In this document: positions 51,601 to 59,662 of the stretch, in pieces
Position numbering within the stretch: the first letter of the stretch is position 1
How the letters are laid out: each line of letters starts with the position of its first letter
Source: Micromonosporaceae bacterium KJ-029
Lineage (GTDB): Bacteria; Actinomycetota; Actinomycetes; Mycobacteriales; Micromonosporaceae
DNA length: 64,000 bases
Reading direction: 5' to 3'
Assembly: GCA_005402585.1 (NCBI GenBank)
Contig: BIFP01000037.1
Span: forward strand, 1 to 64,000
The notes under the pieces: model-generated
Told to the model about the DNA's origin: nothing
Database searches by the model: none
Seen by the model: only the letters and a program-made list of their open reading frames with translations
Translations under genes and position numbers: made by a program

Positions 51601-52308
51601 GGTGCCTATCTCGACTTCGGTAACACACTGGAATCGAGCATGAAGGTGTGGATCAACGGTCAGAAGGTCGGCGGGCACGTCAGCACCAACCCGACGAAGG
51701 CGAAGAAGGACGTCGGCGGTGTCGGCAAGCCCACCATCGATGACGGCACCGGTCAGCAGGTGCCCCTGGTGGGCACGGACCTCTACACGGGTGGGCTCAA
51801 CTGGACCAAACCCATCGTGGACGTCAGCCCGTATCTCGTCGACGGGAAGAACGAGATCGTCATCGAGTACAACTCGGTGCTCTCGAACGTCCAGCTCAAC
51901 CGCGGTGTCATCTCCGAGGGGCTGAACCAGCGCGGCTGGTGGGGCAACGACCAAGTCTACCTCGAGTTCGGTCCGCGCCAGGCGAAGATCGTTCCGTTCG
52001 TCGATCTGCGGTATGACGCCAACGCACCGGAACTCGCAGTCGCGGTGGATCCGGAGGTGGTGTTCCCACCGAACAACAAGTGGCGCACCGTGACGTTCGA
52101 CATCGACGCGTCGGACGACTCGGGTGAGGTCGAGGTGGCACTCGTCAACGCGGCGGCGGAGGGCCACAAAGCCGACGTTGAGGTCATCTCCGACACCGAG
52201 GCTCGGGTGCTCGCCCGGAAGGGCGCCATCTACACCTTTGTGTTCGATGCGACCGACCCGAGCGGCAACACCACCACAGAGGAGGTCACAGTCCGGGTCG
52301 GTCCCTAG
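48679..52308 (+). CDS. Secreted GH106-like glycoside hydrolase (probable alpha-L-rhamnosidase)
   Basis: 1209 residues from ATG 48679 after aagggagag. Signal peptide: ALKMGLAGVAGCALVVSAAA then TGASA. The catalytic region starts with the GH106 pattern VFSTDVRWWLGEASHTDETL and SGFRGVELAMQG, and includes VYLTSGTNWATSNVPGLDP, QLFMDSLEIHPGGGSEF and NQYNQVDIFRLWTGG (candidate acidic residues). Residues near 960-1110 hold a galactose-binding-like module (ASGAYLDFGNTLESSMKVWI, LNQRGWWGNDQVYLEFGPRQ), and the last 90 an Ig-like domain ending VTVRVGP. It would release rhamnose from plant or bacterial glycans outside the cell. GC and codon use are visibly lower than in neighbouring genes, suggesting transfer. 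Confidence 0.82.
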   Translation: MSKDSRWPRALKMGLAGVAGCALVVSAAATGASAVTEPPATVSVAATSTASDFAEQLESKYIDPDRVFSTDVRWWLGEASHTDETLLEEIQALYDSGFRGVELAMQGDNAAPDATYAYGTEMWTHKWNLMMNKLLDLGMGVYLTSGTNWATSNVPGLDPTSQAAMQNLTLGTATVKAGASVTVLPTPAANARRAGAKFVTAYAYKLVEGVAVDPDSFIDLAPLVSQGADAWTQNLNWTAPASGNYQVFAIWTQGTYQTSSPSAQPSYATNYFDVRGVEALKEFWEEHYLSDPDLVEKFKQGDVQLFMDSLEIHPGGGSEFQAPVATAPQFTFWAEDMAEEFRTRKGYDITPHLFLIRGVKSLVYDPYHSVGTTGVYRLDGEEERRQAIINDWLDVQTQLYMERMLTPLKEWLNSVGIKTRAQISYGKPIENSEPIMAVDYPEAENFNQYNQVDIFRLWTGGSKLENKVLSTETGAQMATYNNTAQRDLEDAYSAYAAGFQRIVWHVWGAGYSYGNTQWPGHNPTGFRHFGTRHPSAADYDEFNAHLGRVQQLLQTGKSRTDVGFIHQNWTQGVRFGGGLANDNTEMNWQLAHQGVYYRSTELQDNGYTYDYFSPKFLFDDDVSFDETTKTIEKAGYKALVLYQEWLDIDGAKRILDWATKGLPVVILEDAGSRTPLNDGKGAELADVMAKLKTLPTVRTAEVFDIPAGGYFSADPGGYDDNVMEKLQELGVYPTTGYSKWNHQLLTQTRQDNAGNEYVYVYNYDDGSYHQFSHKESVRNEDHGTNIKTDIVKAGKFIPYVIDAWTGEVTELAGYRWEDGKTVVPIDLDYNNIKLLAFEKVNSEKLHVISTTADSAHAVADGVAVRETESGSVTTKLSNGKQYEKAVTVPEAYDITDWDLTVESWRPNATAGNLTRTETIEGVTTTNRKTSTVKTPINVELDTLTTWTNIPEVGKAVSGTGHYEATFTWDADSASGAYLDFGNTLESSMKVWINGQKVGGHVSTNPTKAKKDVGGVGKPTIDDGTGQQVPLVGTDLYTGGLNWTKPIVDVSPYLVDGKNEIVIEYNSVLSNVQLNRGVISEGLNQRGWWGNDQVYLEFGPRQAKIVPFVDLRYDANAPELAVAVDPEVVFPPNNKWRTVTFDIDASDDSGEVEVALVNAAAEGHKADVEVISDTEARVLARKGAIYTFVFDATDPSGNTTTEEVTVRVGP

Positions 52309-52326
52309 GCCGGCACACGACCCTCA

Positions 52327-52357
52327 CGGCGCGTCGCCCCGTACGGGCGGCGCGCCG
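52327..52357 (+). terminator. Strong hairpin terminator after the GH106-like gene
   Basis: CGGCGCGTCGCCC (52327-52339), loop cgtac, then GGGCGGCGCGCCG (52345-52357) gives a 13-base-pair stem with one G-U pair, 19 bases after the stop codon. No T run follows, as is common in actinobacteria. Confidence 0.7.
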
Positions 52358-52447
52358 TCGCCGTGTGCGGCGGGTCAGATCCGGTCGACGCCATGCTCGA
52401 CGGCCCAGCGGCCGACACCCGTCAGACAGTACGGCACGGTGGAAAGG
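52358..52447. other. Short non-coding spacer
   Basis: No gene or motif recognised between the terminator and the small membrane protein. Confidence 0.4.
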
Positions 52448-52717
52448 CTATGGCATGCTGCCGGACTCACTCGTTACGCCAGCGTCGAGAGCCTGACCCT
52501 CGTTACCACCGCCGCCCTTACCGCGAAGACTGCCACGTCGACCCCGACGACTCTCGCGGGCGCTCTGGCGGATCGCCTTGCGCGCAGTAGCCAGCTTCAT
52601 TCGCCTGCTGTCCATTATGGACACCGCCCTGCGCCGACGCCGCGATACCAGGACGACGACCAACGCAAGGACGAACAGCAGGGGCAAGGCGAGCCACGCG
52701 AGGCGAATCCCGGCCAC
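52448..52717 (-). CDS. Small basic single-pass membrane protein
   Basis: 89 residues from GTG 52717. One strong helix (LAWLALPLLFVLALVVVLVS) is followed directly by a run of arginines and a long basic, glycine-rich tail. That architecture is common among actinobacterial hypotheticals. The start has only a weak ribosome-binding site and no family is recognised. It could be a real small membrane protein or a chance frame in GC-rich DNA. Confidence 0.4.
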   Translation of the reverse strand: MAGIRLAWLALPLLFVLALVVVLVSRRRRRAVSIMDSRRMKLATARKAIRQSARESRRGRRGSLRGKGGGGNEGQALDAGVTSESGSMP

Positions 52718-52948
52718 ACCTGCAGGGTAGCGGCATCATTCAATGAAGGGACCGGACGAACTGCCAGCGTGCGCGGCCCGTGCCCAATCCGTAGCAGTCA
52801 ACACGGGCAGCAGCGGCACGGCCTCGGACCGTGCCGCTCCGACCTTCGCGACCAGTCTCACGCCTGCTCACCTCGTAGGCCCTAATCGGCGACTGGAGTC
52901 GACCAAGGCACCTGACAAACTGACCGTCGAACGCTTCGCGGGTGTCGG
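52718..52948. other. Gene-free spacer before the M23 peptidase stop
   Basis: No convincing gene or repeat seen. Together with 52309-52447 it separates two oppositely oriented secreted-enzyme genes. Confidence 0.4.
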
Positions 52949-54160
52949 TCAGCACCAACCGTTGATCGGGCCGTTTACCCCGCTCCACAGGTAGGCGTCG
53001 GTCACCCAGGTGCCGTCGCTCAGCCGGTTCCAGAGTCTGGTGGTGCCGTACCGTCCGGTGTGCGAGGTACCGTTGGCAGAGCAGGAGACGGTGACCGTGG
53101 CGCCGTCGCCCACCGTTCCCTGAATGGCGTAGCCGGTGCCGGGCCCGGACCGCTTGTTCACCGTGCCCCCACCGTTGGCGTCGACCACCGCTTGGTTGAA
53201 GCCCAGTGCCCCGTAGTTGTAGATCGCGCCACCGGCGCCCCTCCAGGTCGAGCCGTGCCGTGCGCCACCCTGGTAGGCCGCCGCGCCATTCTCAAACGCC
53301 CACTTGCCGAGTCCGTGGCCGGCGATGCCCACGTATGCACCGCTCTGCCGCAGCCCGAAGTGGACGTGCCGGCCGTACGCCGCACCGCCGCAGGTGACGT
53401 CGGTGCCCGTGTAGCCCAGGTACGCGCCCTGGCCGACGGCGGCGCCGTTGACCGAGATGCTGCTCCACAGGTGGTAGTAGTCGGTGGAGTAGCCCCGGTC
53501 GTGGATAACCCGGATCCACCCTGTGCACATCGTGTACGCCGTGCCGGCCCGCGCCGCGCGGACCACCTGGTCGCCGCCGGCCAAATCGATCGAGCTGTAC
53601 GGCGTTTCGTAGCCGCCCCAACCGTGCGGGCCGCTGGTCAGCGTCCACGTTTGGCCGACCGCGAACGGTAGGGCCATCCCGGTCCGGTAGTCGCCGCCTG
53701 CCTGCATGGTGCTCGGGGTGCTCGTGAAGACCGCCTTCTCCTGCTTGTTCACCAGGGGCGACTCGGCGGCCAGCTCACTGAACCCGGCTTCGCCGTCGAA
53801 GTTCACCCGCCACGTCCCGGCCTCGGCACGGGCTACGAAGACCGCCCCGGTCGGGTGGATGTCCTCCTCGTGGGAGGTGACGGCCACGGCCGTGCCGAAG
53901 GCCCACTGGCCGTTCTTGCGGGTGACGGTCACGCGGATCTCGGAGCTTTCGGCGTGCTCCGCCGCGGAATTGCCGGCGTGCTTCGTCGCCGCAGCCTCGG
54001 CCTGCCCGCGCAGCTTGGCGGTCACGGCGTCCTCGACACTTACCCGCAGCGGGTCCGGTGTGGGCGCGGCGGCGTGCGCGGCGGTGCCCGCGACGAGGAG
54101 GTGCGTCGCCAGCAGCGCTGCGGCAATGCCGGCCCACGGTCTGATGTGCATCATCGACAA
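52949..54160 (-). CDS. Secreted M23-type (LasA/beta-lytic) endopeptidase with C-terminal SH3-like domain
   Basis: 403 residues. The signal peptide (AGIAAALLATHLLVAGTAAH then AAA) is followed by a pro-region of about 150 residues. The M23 domain has the zinc-binding start TLTSGPHGWGGYETPYSSID (His...Asp), GYSTDYYHLWSSISVNG and the second metal motif GRHVHFGLRQSG (H-x-H). This spacing and the YSSIDL segment match the beta-lytic M23A group more than lysostaphin-like M23B. The last 75 residues (NKRSGPGTGYAIQGTVGDGA onward) form a bacterial SH3-type wall-binding module. It likely cuts peptidoglycan crosslinks of competing or own cells. Confidence 0.88.
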   Translation of the reverse strand: MSMMHIRPWAGIAAALLATHLLVAGTAAHAAAPTPDPLRVSVEDAVTAKLRGQAEAAATKHAGNSAAEHAESSEIRVTVTRKNGQWAFGTAVAVTSHEEDIHPTGAVFVARAEAGTWRVNFDGEAGFSELAAESPLVNKQEKAVFTSTPSTMQAGGDYRTGMALPFAVGQTWTLTSGPHGWGGYETPYSSIDLAGGDQVVRAARAGTAYTMCTGWIRVIHDRGYSTDYYHLWSSISVNGAAVGQGAYLGYTGTDVTCGGAAYGRHVHFGLRQSGAYVGIAGHGLGKWAFENGAAAYQGGARHGSTWRGAGGAIYNYGALGFNQAVVDANGGGTVNKRSGPGTGYAIQGTVGDGATVTVSCSANGTSHTGRYGTTRLWNRLSDGTWVTDAYLWSGVNGPINGWC

Positions 54161-54978
54161 CCTCTTTCAAATCGAAGGGCATCTACATGATGCTGACGAT
54201 AGACAGGATGACGAATATTGTCTACGTGTTGCCTGTCGTCAGTGAAGGAATGTTTCGCATGCTCCCACCACCGGCCGCCACCTGACTGTCGTTCGTTGTC
54301 CGTCCGGGTGGTGTGCTGTGCTTGGTGTCGAGGAATCTGAGGCAGCCAGGAGATCGCGTCGTCGCGGAATGACTGGTTGCCCGGGACAAGCTGGGGGTCG
54401 TGCAGGTCGTCCAGCGTGCTGAGGTTGATGCCGAGGCATCAAGGAGGCATCGCCTCTGCGGCAGTTGTCTGGTCGATTTGACGGCGTCTGATCCTGCGGC
54501 GTGTGGCCAGGAGGCGGGTGTGCGGCGATTCACTGATTGCGACCGATCCCGAGAAGGCGCCATCGAGATTGAGTGCCAGCAGCCGGTTACCAGATGATCG
54601 TTCCCCGGATTGTTGCGATTTGACCGGGCCGCCCGCTCAGCCGGGTGATATTGGCGATGTCACCGGTTGCCCAGCGGCCAGCCCTACCTCCCGCCAACCG
54701 CAGACACAAGGTTAAAAGCCAAGCTCAGGGCACGCTGCGTCGCTGTCGCCGGCGCGACTTCCCGCCCCAACGCGGAGACTTCCACCACAACTGGCAGCGG
54801 TGAGGGTCCGCTCTGACCGTTTCGTTACCTGATGATCACTCTCCCGCTGGCCTCGCGTGGTCGGGCTCAGCCGAAACGGGCTCTCGCGAGGCTCGCCGGA
54901 TCCGTCGTACACAGCCCCCTACACTGGCGCCAATCAACTGGTTCAGGTGCGGCAGCAGTCGCGGGAGGTGGCGCAGGC
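54161..54978. other. Long intergenic region, promoter area and possible decayed ORF
   Basis: About 800 bases between the divergent M23 and lacI genes. On the minus strand TAGACA (54219-54224) with TATCGT 17 bases later is a possible M23 promoter; TAGACA-N13-TGTCTA (54200-54224) is an inverted repeat. Around 54250-54440 the minus strand has a protein-like stretch (INLSTLDDLHDPQLVPGNQS then FRDDAISWLPQIPR) without a start, perhaps a remnant. The rest shows nothing I can support. Confidence 0.35.
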
Positions 54979-55998
54979 ATGACATCGCAGCGCCGTGCGA
55001 CAGTGCTCGACGTCGCGCATCATGCGGGGGTGTCCCGGGCCACCGTCTCCCTGGTCCTGCAGGATAGTTCCCGGATCTCGGACGCGACCAAAATTAAGGT
55101 GCGGCAGTCGATCCGGGAACTCGGCTACCGGTACAACCGGAGTGCTGCGAACCTGCGTAACTCGCGGTCTATGACGGTGGGGCTGCTGCTCGCCGATGTG
55201 CGCAACAGCTACTTCGCCGAAGTGTCGATGGCCGTGCAAGCTGAGCTACAGAAGGTCGGCTACAGCCTTCTGATCGGTTACACCCTGGACCAGGTGGCAC
55301 AACAGAAACGCCTGCTAATGTCGATGGCCGAGCATCAGGTCGACGGGTTGATCATGCTGCCTGCGCCGGGCACCACGGCAGCCGGCCTGCACGAGCTGCT
55401 CGGTAAAGGCGGCGTACCGCAGGTTCTGATCGGACGACGCGTCGAGGGACTGGCGACTGACCTCGTCACCACCGACAACCGAGACGGTTCGCGTCAGCTG
55501 GGAGAACATCTCGCCGCACTGGGCGTGCGCACCGTCGCACTGCTCGGCGGGAACGCATCGACGTCCAGCTTCACCGACCGGGTGCTTGGGCTCACCGAGG
55601 GGCTGCACGGCGCCGAACTGATCACCGTTCCCACGACCGCAACGCCCGAGGGTGGTTTCCAGGCTGCCATGCAGCTGCTGACCCGCGACGGCTGCCCCGA
55701 CGCGATCGTGGCCTACACCGATGCGGTGGCCCTCGGAATCTACGAGCAGCTGCGTCGGCGGGGCATCGAGCCCGGGCGCGACGTGGCGGTCACGGCCTTC
55801 GACGACAGTCCGGTTGCCCAGCTGCTCCATCCGCGCCTGACCACGGTTGCGACCTTCCCCCGGGTCATCGGCACCGAGACGGTGGCCTTGCTCCTGTCCC
55901 GCCTCGCGGATTCCGACGGCCCCGAACGAGTGGTGACCATTGCTCCACACCTCCTGGTCGCGGCATCAAGCACGAGCTGGCGACTCGCTGGCGACTGA
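54979..55998 (+). CDS. LacI-family transcriptional regulator
   Basis: 339 residues from ATG 54979, which follows cgggagg; an open frame further upstream lacks conserved sequence. HTH: ATVLDVAHHAGVSRATVSLV then LQDSSRISDATKIKVRQSIR. Effector domain: MTVGLLLADVRNSYFAEVSM through DVAVTAFDDSPVAQLLHPRL and LTTVATFPRVIGTETVALLL. It converges on a second LacI paralogue, and the two coding regions overlap by 33 bases at the 3' ends. It could act on the GH106-like gene upstream or on an unlinked target. No typical operator was noticed directly before it. Confidence 0.9.
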   Translation: MTSQRRATVLDVAHHAGVSRATVSLVLQDSSRISDATKIKVRQSIRELGYRYNRSAANLRNSRSMTVGLLLADVRNSYFAEVSMAVQAELQKVGYSLLIGYTLDQVAQQKRLLMSMAEHQVDGLIMLPAPGTTAAGLHELLGKGGVPQVLIGRRVEGLATDLVTTDNRDGSRQLGEHLAALGVRTVALLGGNASTSSFTDRVLGLTEGLHGAELITVPTTATPEGGFQAAMQLLTRDGCPDAIVAYTDAVALGIYEQLRRRGIEPGRDVAVTAFDDSPVAQLLHPRLTTVATFPRVIGTETVALLLSRLADSDGPERVVTIAPHLLVAASSTSWRLAGD

Positions 55999-57006
55999 GT
56001 CCGGTCCGCCCCTGATCCGGCCCAGCGTCGAGGCTCGCCAATGGGTCCTGGGACGCAGCAGGACCTCACGCGCCGGGCCGGCCGGATCGTCTTGGCGCCC
56101 AATCAGGAGCCGGACCGTCTCGGCACCGACCAGCTGCGGGTCGGTCGACACACTACTGAGCGGCGGTGACAGCAGAGACGCTTCCGGGCTGTCGTCGAAC
56201 GACGCAAGGGCGATCCGTGCCAAGACCGGCGCCGGCAACCCGCTCACCGCGTGATATACGCCGAGGGCGATGGTGTCGGTGTAGGCCACGAGTGCCTGAA
56301 CCGCTGGCCACTGCGTCAACACCTGCTCAGCACCGTCGCGCCCGGCCTCGACGGAGCCCTGTGTCGGGACTCCCCGAACCTCGCCGCCCAACCCGAGTCC
56401 CTGGGACAGGCCGAGCTTGCGTTCCTGGAACGGCGAGGTGTGCTCCGAGCCACCGACCAGCGCCACGTTGGCCACGCCCAACGTCCGAAGGTGCTCTCCG
56501 AGCATCCGGCCGGCGGCCACGTTGTCCGTCGACACGTGGTCGACGGCGGCCCCTGGAATCCGCCGACCCAGTGTCACACAGGGAATGCCGGCGCGGACGA
56601 GGTCGTCGAGTGGCCTCGTCGCGGCCGGTGCCGACATGAGGATCACCCCACCCACCCGCTGCTGCACCATGGTGGTCAACAGCCGTCCCTGCCGCCGGAC
56701 GTCGTCATGCGTGTAGCCGAGGATCATGGTGAGGTCGTGTGCCTGCAGGGCGGACTCGATAGCCGCCGACAGTTCGGCGTGGTAGTGACTGCGGACATCG
56801 CTCATGACCAGACCTACGACCGGCGTCTTCCCGGTCCGTAGGTTGGCGGCGCGCTGGTCGTACACGTAGTTGAGCTTCCGCATGGATGCCAGGACCCGGT
56901 CCCTGGTCTGGGAAGGGATCCGGTCACTGTCACGGATGACCAGCGACACGGTCGAGCGGGAGACACCAGCGTCCGCCGCCACATCCTGGATGGTGACTCT
57001 GCCCAC
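55966..57006 (-). CDS. LacI-family transcriptional regulator of the AtuA/AroE-type operon
   Basis: 346 residues from ATG 57006. HTH: VTIQDVAADAGVSRSTVSLV then IRDSDRIPSQTRDRVLASMR. The sensor domain follows (TPVVGLVMSDVRSHYHAELS; IALASFDDSPEASLLSPPLS; LSSVSTDPQLVGAETVRLLI). It shares the overall pattern and many motifs with the convergent LacI at 54979, so the two are paralogues. It is the last gene of the minus-strand ABC-AtuA-AroE operon, 20 bases after aroE. Two operators TAGATCGWTCTAAC before the first gene of that operon are its likely targets. Confidence 0.9.
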   Translation of the reverse strand: MGRVTIQDVAADAGVSRSTVSLVIRDSDRIPSQTRDRVLASMRKLNYVYDQRAANLRTGKTPVVGLVMSDVRSHYHAELSAAIESALQAHDLTMILGYTHDDVRRQGRLLTTMVQQRVGGVILMSAPAATRPLDDLVRAGIPCVTLGRRIPGAAVDHVSTDNVAAGRMLGEHLRTLGVANVALVGGSEHTSPFQERKLGLSQGLGLGGEVRGVPTQGSVEAGRDGAEQVLTQWPAVQALVAYTDTIALGVYHAVSGLPAPVLARIALASFDDSPEASLLSPPLSSVSTDPQLVGAETVRLLIGRQDDPAGPAREVLLRPRTHWRASTLGRIRGGPDSVASESPARA

Positions 57007-57026
57007 CTGTTACCCCCAGCCCGTCC

Positions 57027-57887
57027 CTACTCGCCGCTGCCGAAGATCTGTGCGTATGCGGCATGCATCGCCTCGATCGCCGCCGGCGCACCGGTCCACT
57101 GCTCGACCGCAACGGCGGCCTGGTTGACGAGCATGCCCCTCCCGTCGAGCGTGGTGCAGCCGCGTGCCCGCGCCGCACCCAGGAACCGGGTCATCGGCGG
57201 GTTGGGGATCACGTCAGCCACCACCAGGTCCGGCTTCAGCGTCTCCATATGCACCGCTGGCTGCGCCTCCACGTCGGGATACAGCCCGACCGACGTCGCG
57301 TTGACCAGGACCGCACAGTGGCCCGGCACCGCGAAGTCCCCGCTCCAGCGAACCGTCTCGACCTGGGGCGCTCCGGCCGCCCGGACGACACGGGCGACCT
57401 CGTCGGCCCGTTCCGCACGCCGGTTCACAATCGTGACTCGGGTGGCGCCTGCCAGCGCAAGTTCGACCGCGATGGCACGGCCGGCGCCCCCGGCGCCGAG
57501 CACCACGATCGAGAGACCCCGTGGATCGCGCACTTGGGTAAGCGAGGCGGTGAACCCCTTGCCGTCGGTGTTGTCACCGATCAGCCGTCCGTTCTCGATC
57601 GTCACGCAGTTGACCGCCCCGATCAGGCGGGCCGCAGGAGTCAGCTCGTCGACGTGCCGCACCACCTCCACCTTGTGTGGCAGTGAGCAGTTGAACCCGC
57701 GCCATCCCTGTGCGACAGCGCCCCGCACCGCCGCCTGCAGAGCATCCGGGACGACGTCGCAGTTGACGTACCTGGCCGCGATGCCTGTGGCGGCGTACGA
57801 GGCCTCGACGATTGCCACGGTCGGGTTCTCCGCCGCCGGCGACGCGAACGAGCCGGTGATCATCGGCAGGAAGTTCACCGCCCCCAC
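57027..57887 (-). CDS. Shikimate/quinate dehydrogenase-like protein (AroE family)
   Basis: 286 residues. The substrate half has GFNCSLPHKVEVVRHVDEL, with the catalytic Lys in the position of the usual NVTxPxK, and GAVNCVTIENGRLIGDNTDG, with the catalytic Asp in DNTDG. The NAD(P) half has VVLGAGGAGRAIAVELALAG, TIVNRRAERADEVARVV and VNATSVGLYPD. The Cys-Ser variation in the substrate loop (NCSLPHK for NVTIPHK) and the location in a catabolic operon suggest a quinate, shikimate or other polyol-acid dehydrogenase rather than biosynthetic AroE. It lies 2 bases after the AtuA small-domain gene. Confidence 0.87.
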   Translation of the reverse strand: MGAVNFLPMITGSFASPAAENPTVAIVEASYAATGIAARYVNCDVVPDALQAAVRGAVAQGWRGFNCSLPHKVEVVRHVDELTPAARLIGAVNCVTIENGRLIGDNTDGKGFTASLTQVRDPRGLSIVVLGAGGAGRAIAVELALAGATRVTIVNRRAERADEVARVVRAAGAPQVETVRWSGDFAVPGHCAVLVNATSVGLYPDVEAQPAVHMETLKPDLVVADVIPNPPMTRFLGAARARGCTTLDGRGMLVNQAAVAVEQWTGAPAAIEAMHAAYAQIFGSGE

Positions 57888-57889
57888 CG

Positions 57890-58201
57890 CTATACCTCCA
57901 CCTGCAGGCTCATGAGCAGCGCACTGAACGACTTGCCGAACCCGTCCACCCGCCTGGACCGGGTGTTACCGCCGTCCAGGGACTCGGTCAGCGCGAAGTT
58001 CAACGCTCCCAGCTGAGGAAGCTCATAGCGAGTCACGCTACCTTTAACCAGATCGCCGAAGTGCTCGCGGACCACCTCTGCGGTGACGAGCCTCTCGATC
58101 AACGGATAGTCGTCCAGGTCGTAGACGATCACCGACACGTTGCTGTTGTTGCCTTTGTCGCCCGCACGCGAGTGGCAGAATTCCCGTAGATAGCGCTTCA
58201 T
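57890..58201 (-). CDS. AtuA-related ferredoxin-fold-domain protein
   Basis: 103 residues. It matches the small C-terminal domain of acyclic-terpene-utilisation AtuA proteins: FCHSRAGDKGNNSNVSVIVY at the start, VTRYELPQLGALNFALTESL in the middle, and TRSRRVDGFGKSFSALLMSL at the end. In some proteins this domain is fused to the large AtuA domain; here it is a separate gene 6 bases after it. The two probably form one enzyme complex. Confidence 0.85.
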   Translation of the reverse strand: MKRYLREFCHSRAGDKGNNSNVSVIVYDLDDYPLIERLVTAEVVREHFGDLVKGSVTRYELPQLGALNFALTESLDGGNTRSRRVDGFGKSFSALLMSLQVEV

Positions 58202-58207
58202 GACGAT

Positions 58208-59599
58208 CTATGCCTCCACCAGTTCCCAGCCTTGCTGACGTACGACGGTTTCCCGGGGCATGAGTACGCTGTCGAACGCGATGACGCGCCGGACCATCGC
58301 ATCGCGGACGCCGTGCCCGCAGCTCACGCCGGCCGGGCCGTTGATCGCCTGGTTGATGGCTCCCAGGGTGCCCGCGGCCTCGGCATCGGCCAGGCTGTCG
58401 GTCCGGCAGGCGACCCGCAGCCCCACCTCCCACAACTGTTCGGCCAGCTCCTCGCTGATCCGTCCCGGGCCGAACAGCCCGTCGACGCCGAGCAACCGGA
58501 TGTCCAGCAGGTCCTCGTCGATGCCGACGAAGTCGACCAGGCGTCGCCGTGCCACCTCTGCCGCCAGCCGGGCACGATGGATCGCCCCGACCCCCCCGTA
58601 GTACACGGTCATGGTGCTGAGGTACCCCTCGACCATGCCAAGAGCGACCTTCAGATGGCTCGGCGCCGGGCGGCCCCGGACGGTGCCGCGCATTTCGACC
58701 TGATTGACACCGGTCTCCACGAACTCGACCCCGGAGAAGTCGACCACGACGTCAGCGTGCACATAGTTCGCCGGATCCGTGGTCTCGTACAGCAGCTGCT
58801 CGATACAGGTCGCGACGTTGAGAACGCCGCCGGTGGTGTCGAGCGTCGAGAAGACCACGCTACGGTCCTCGCCCACCTCGGCGATCGGATAGGCCAGGTT
58901 GGCCAGGTCGGGCATCACCTTGTACGGCGGGTCGGCATAGAAGCCGCCACTGAGCTGGCCGGCGCACTCCAGCTGATGACCGACCAGAACCCCGAGCGCC
59001 TTGGCGTCCCAGTCGTCGTCGGCCCAGCCGAACTCGTACATCAACGGTGCCAGGTACATCGCGCCGTCGCCGACCCGACCGGCCAGAACCACGTCCGCCC
59101 CGGCCGCAAGCGCGTCCACGATCGGGTTGACCGGCGTGTAGGCGTGCGCCGAGATCAGCGCCGCCCCGAGTTCGCCGACCTGCTTCCCGGTACGATCGAT
59201 CACCAGATCCTTCAGGTCGGGATGGTGAAGAACGTCGTCACCGTAGACAGCCGCCACCTTCAGCCCGGTGAGGCCCAGTTCGGCGGCGATCTCCGCCGTG
59301 CGGCGCTGGGCCGCGATCGGATCCATGCTGCCCATGTTGCCGATGATCTTGACGTTGTGCTCTGCGGCCAACGGCAGGATCAGGCGCATCCTGGCCTCGA
59401 GGTACCGGTCGTAGGGCACTGCGCCCTTGTCGAGGGTGACGCTGTAGGCCACGCTCGAGATTTCGGACTCCGACAACGAATCGAAGCAGATGTAGTCGAG
59501 ACGGCCGTGGCGAACCAGATCGGCGGCCGGGTGCAGCCAGTCCTCGGCGCAAGCTCCACCTCCCCCGATCCGTACACGCTTCACGGGTTCAGCCGGCAT
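58208..59599 (-). CDS. AtuA-family (DUF1446) protein, large subunit
   Basis: 463 residues from ATG 59599. The start VRIGGGGACAEDWLHPAADL then LDYICFDSLSESEISS is that of DUF1446/AtuA. Conserved later parts are NMGSMDPIAAQRRTAEIAAE, AHAYTPVNPIVDALAAGADV and VLAGRVGDGAMYLAPLMYEF, and a C-terminal CGHGVRDAMVRRVI. In pseudomonads AtuA is needed for citronellol/geranyl-CoA catabolism, but most DUF1446 proteins lie in other operons and are suspected hydratase- or lyase-like enzymes of short branched acids. Here they sit with an AroE-type dehydrogenase and a taurine-type importer, so the substrate is likely a small cyclic or branched hydroxy acid (inference). Confidence 0.82.
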   Translation of the reverse strand: MPAEPVKRVRIGGGGACAEDWLHPAADLVRHGRLDYICFDSLSESEISSVAYSVTLDKGAVPYDRYLEARMRLILPLAAEHNVKIIGNMGSMDPIAAQRRTAEIAAELGLTGLKVAAVYGDDVLHHPDLKDLVIDRTGKQVGELGAALISAHAYTPVNPIVDALAAGADVVLAGRVGDGAMYLAPLMYEFGWADDDWDAKALGVLVGHQLECAGQLSGGFYADPPYKVMPDLANLAYPIAEVGEDRSVVFSTLDTTGGVLNVATCIEQLLYETTDPANYVHADVVVDFSGVEFVETGVNQVEMRGTVRGRPAPSHLKVALGMVEGYLSTMTVYYGGVGAIHRARLAAEVARRRLVDFVGIDEDLLDIRLLGVDGLFGPGRISEELAEQLWEVGLRVACRTDSLADAEAAGTLGAINQAINGPAGVSCGHGVRDAMVRRVIAFDSVLMPRETVVRQQGWELVEA

Positions 59600-59662
59600 G
59601 GTCGGTCTCCTGTTCTGTGCGATGCAGTTCGGGTGCGGATGCCGGACACACCTGACACCCAC

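Noticed and set aside
57027..57887. Biosynthetic shikimate dehydrogenase of the aromatic pathway
   Set aside because: It is embedded in an inducible transport/AtuA operon under LacI control and has an altered substrate loop, so a catabolic role is more likely, though not proven.
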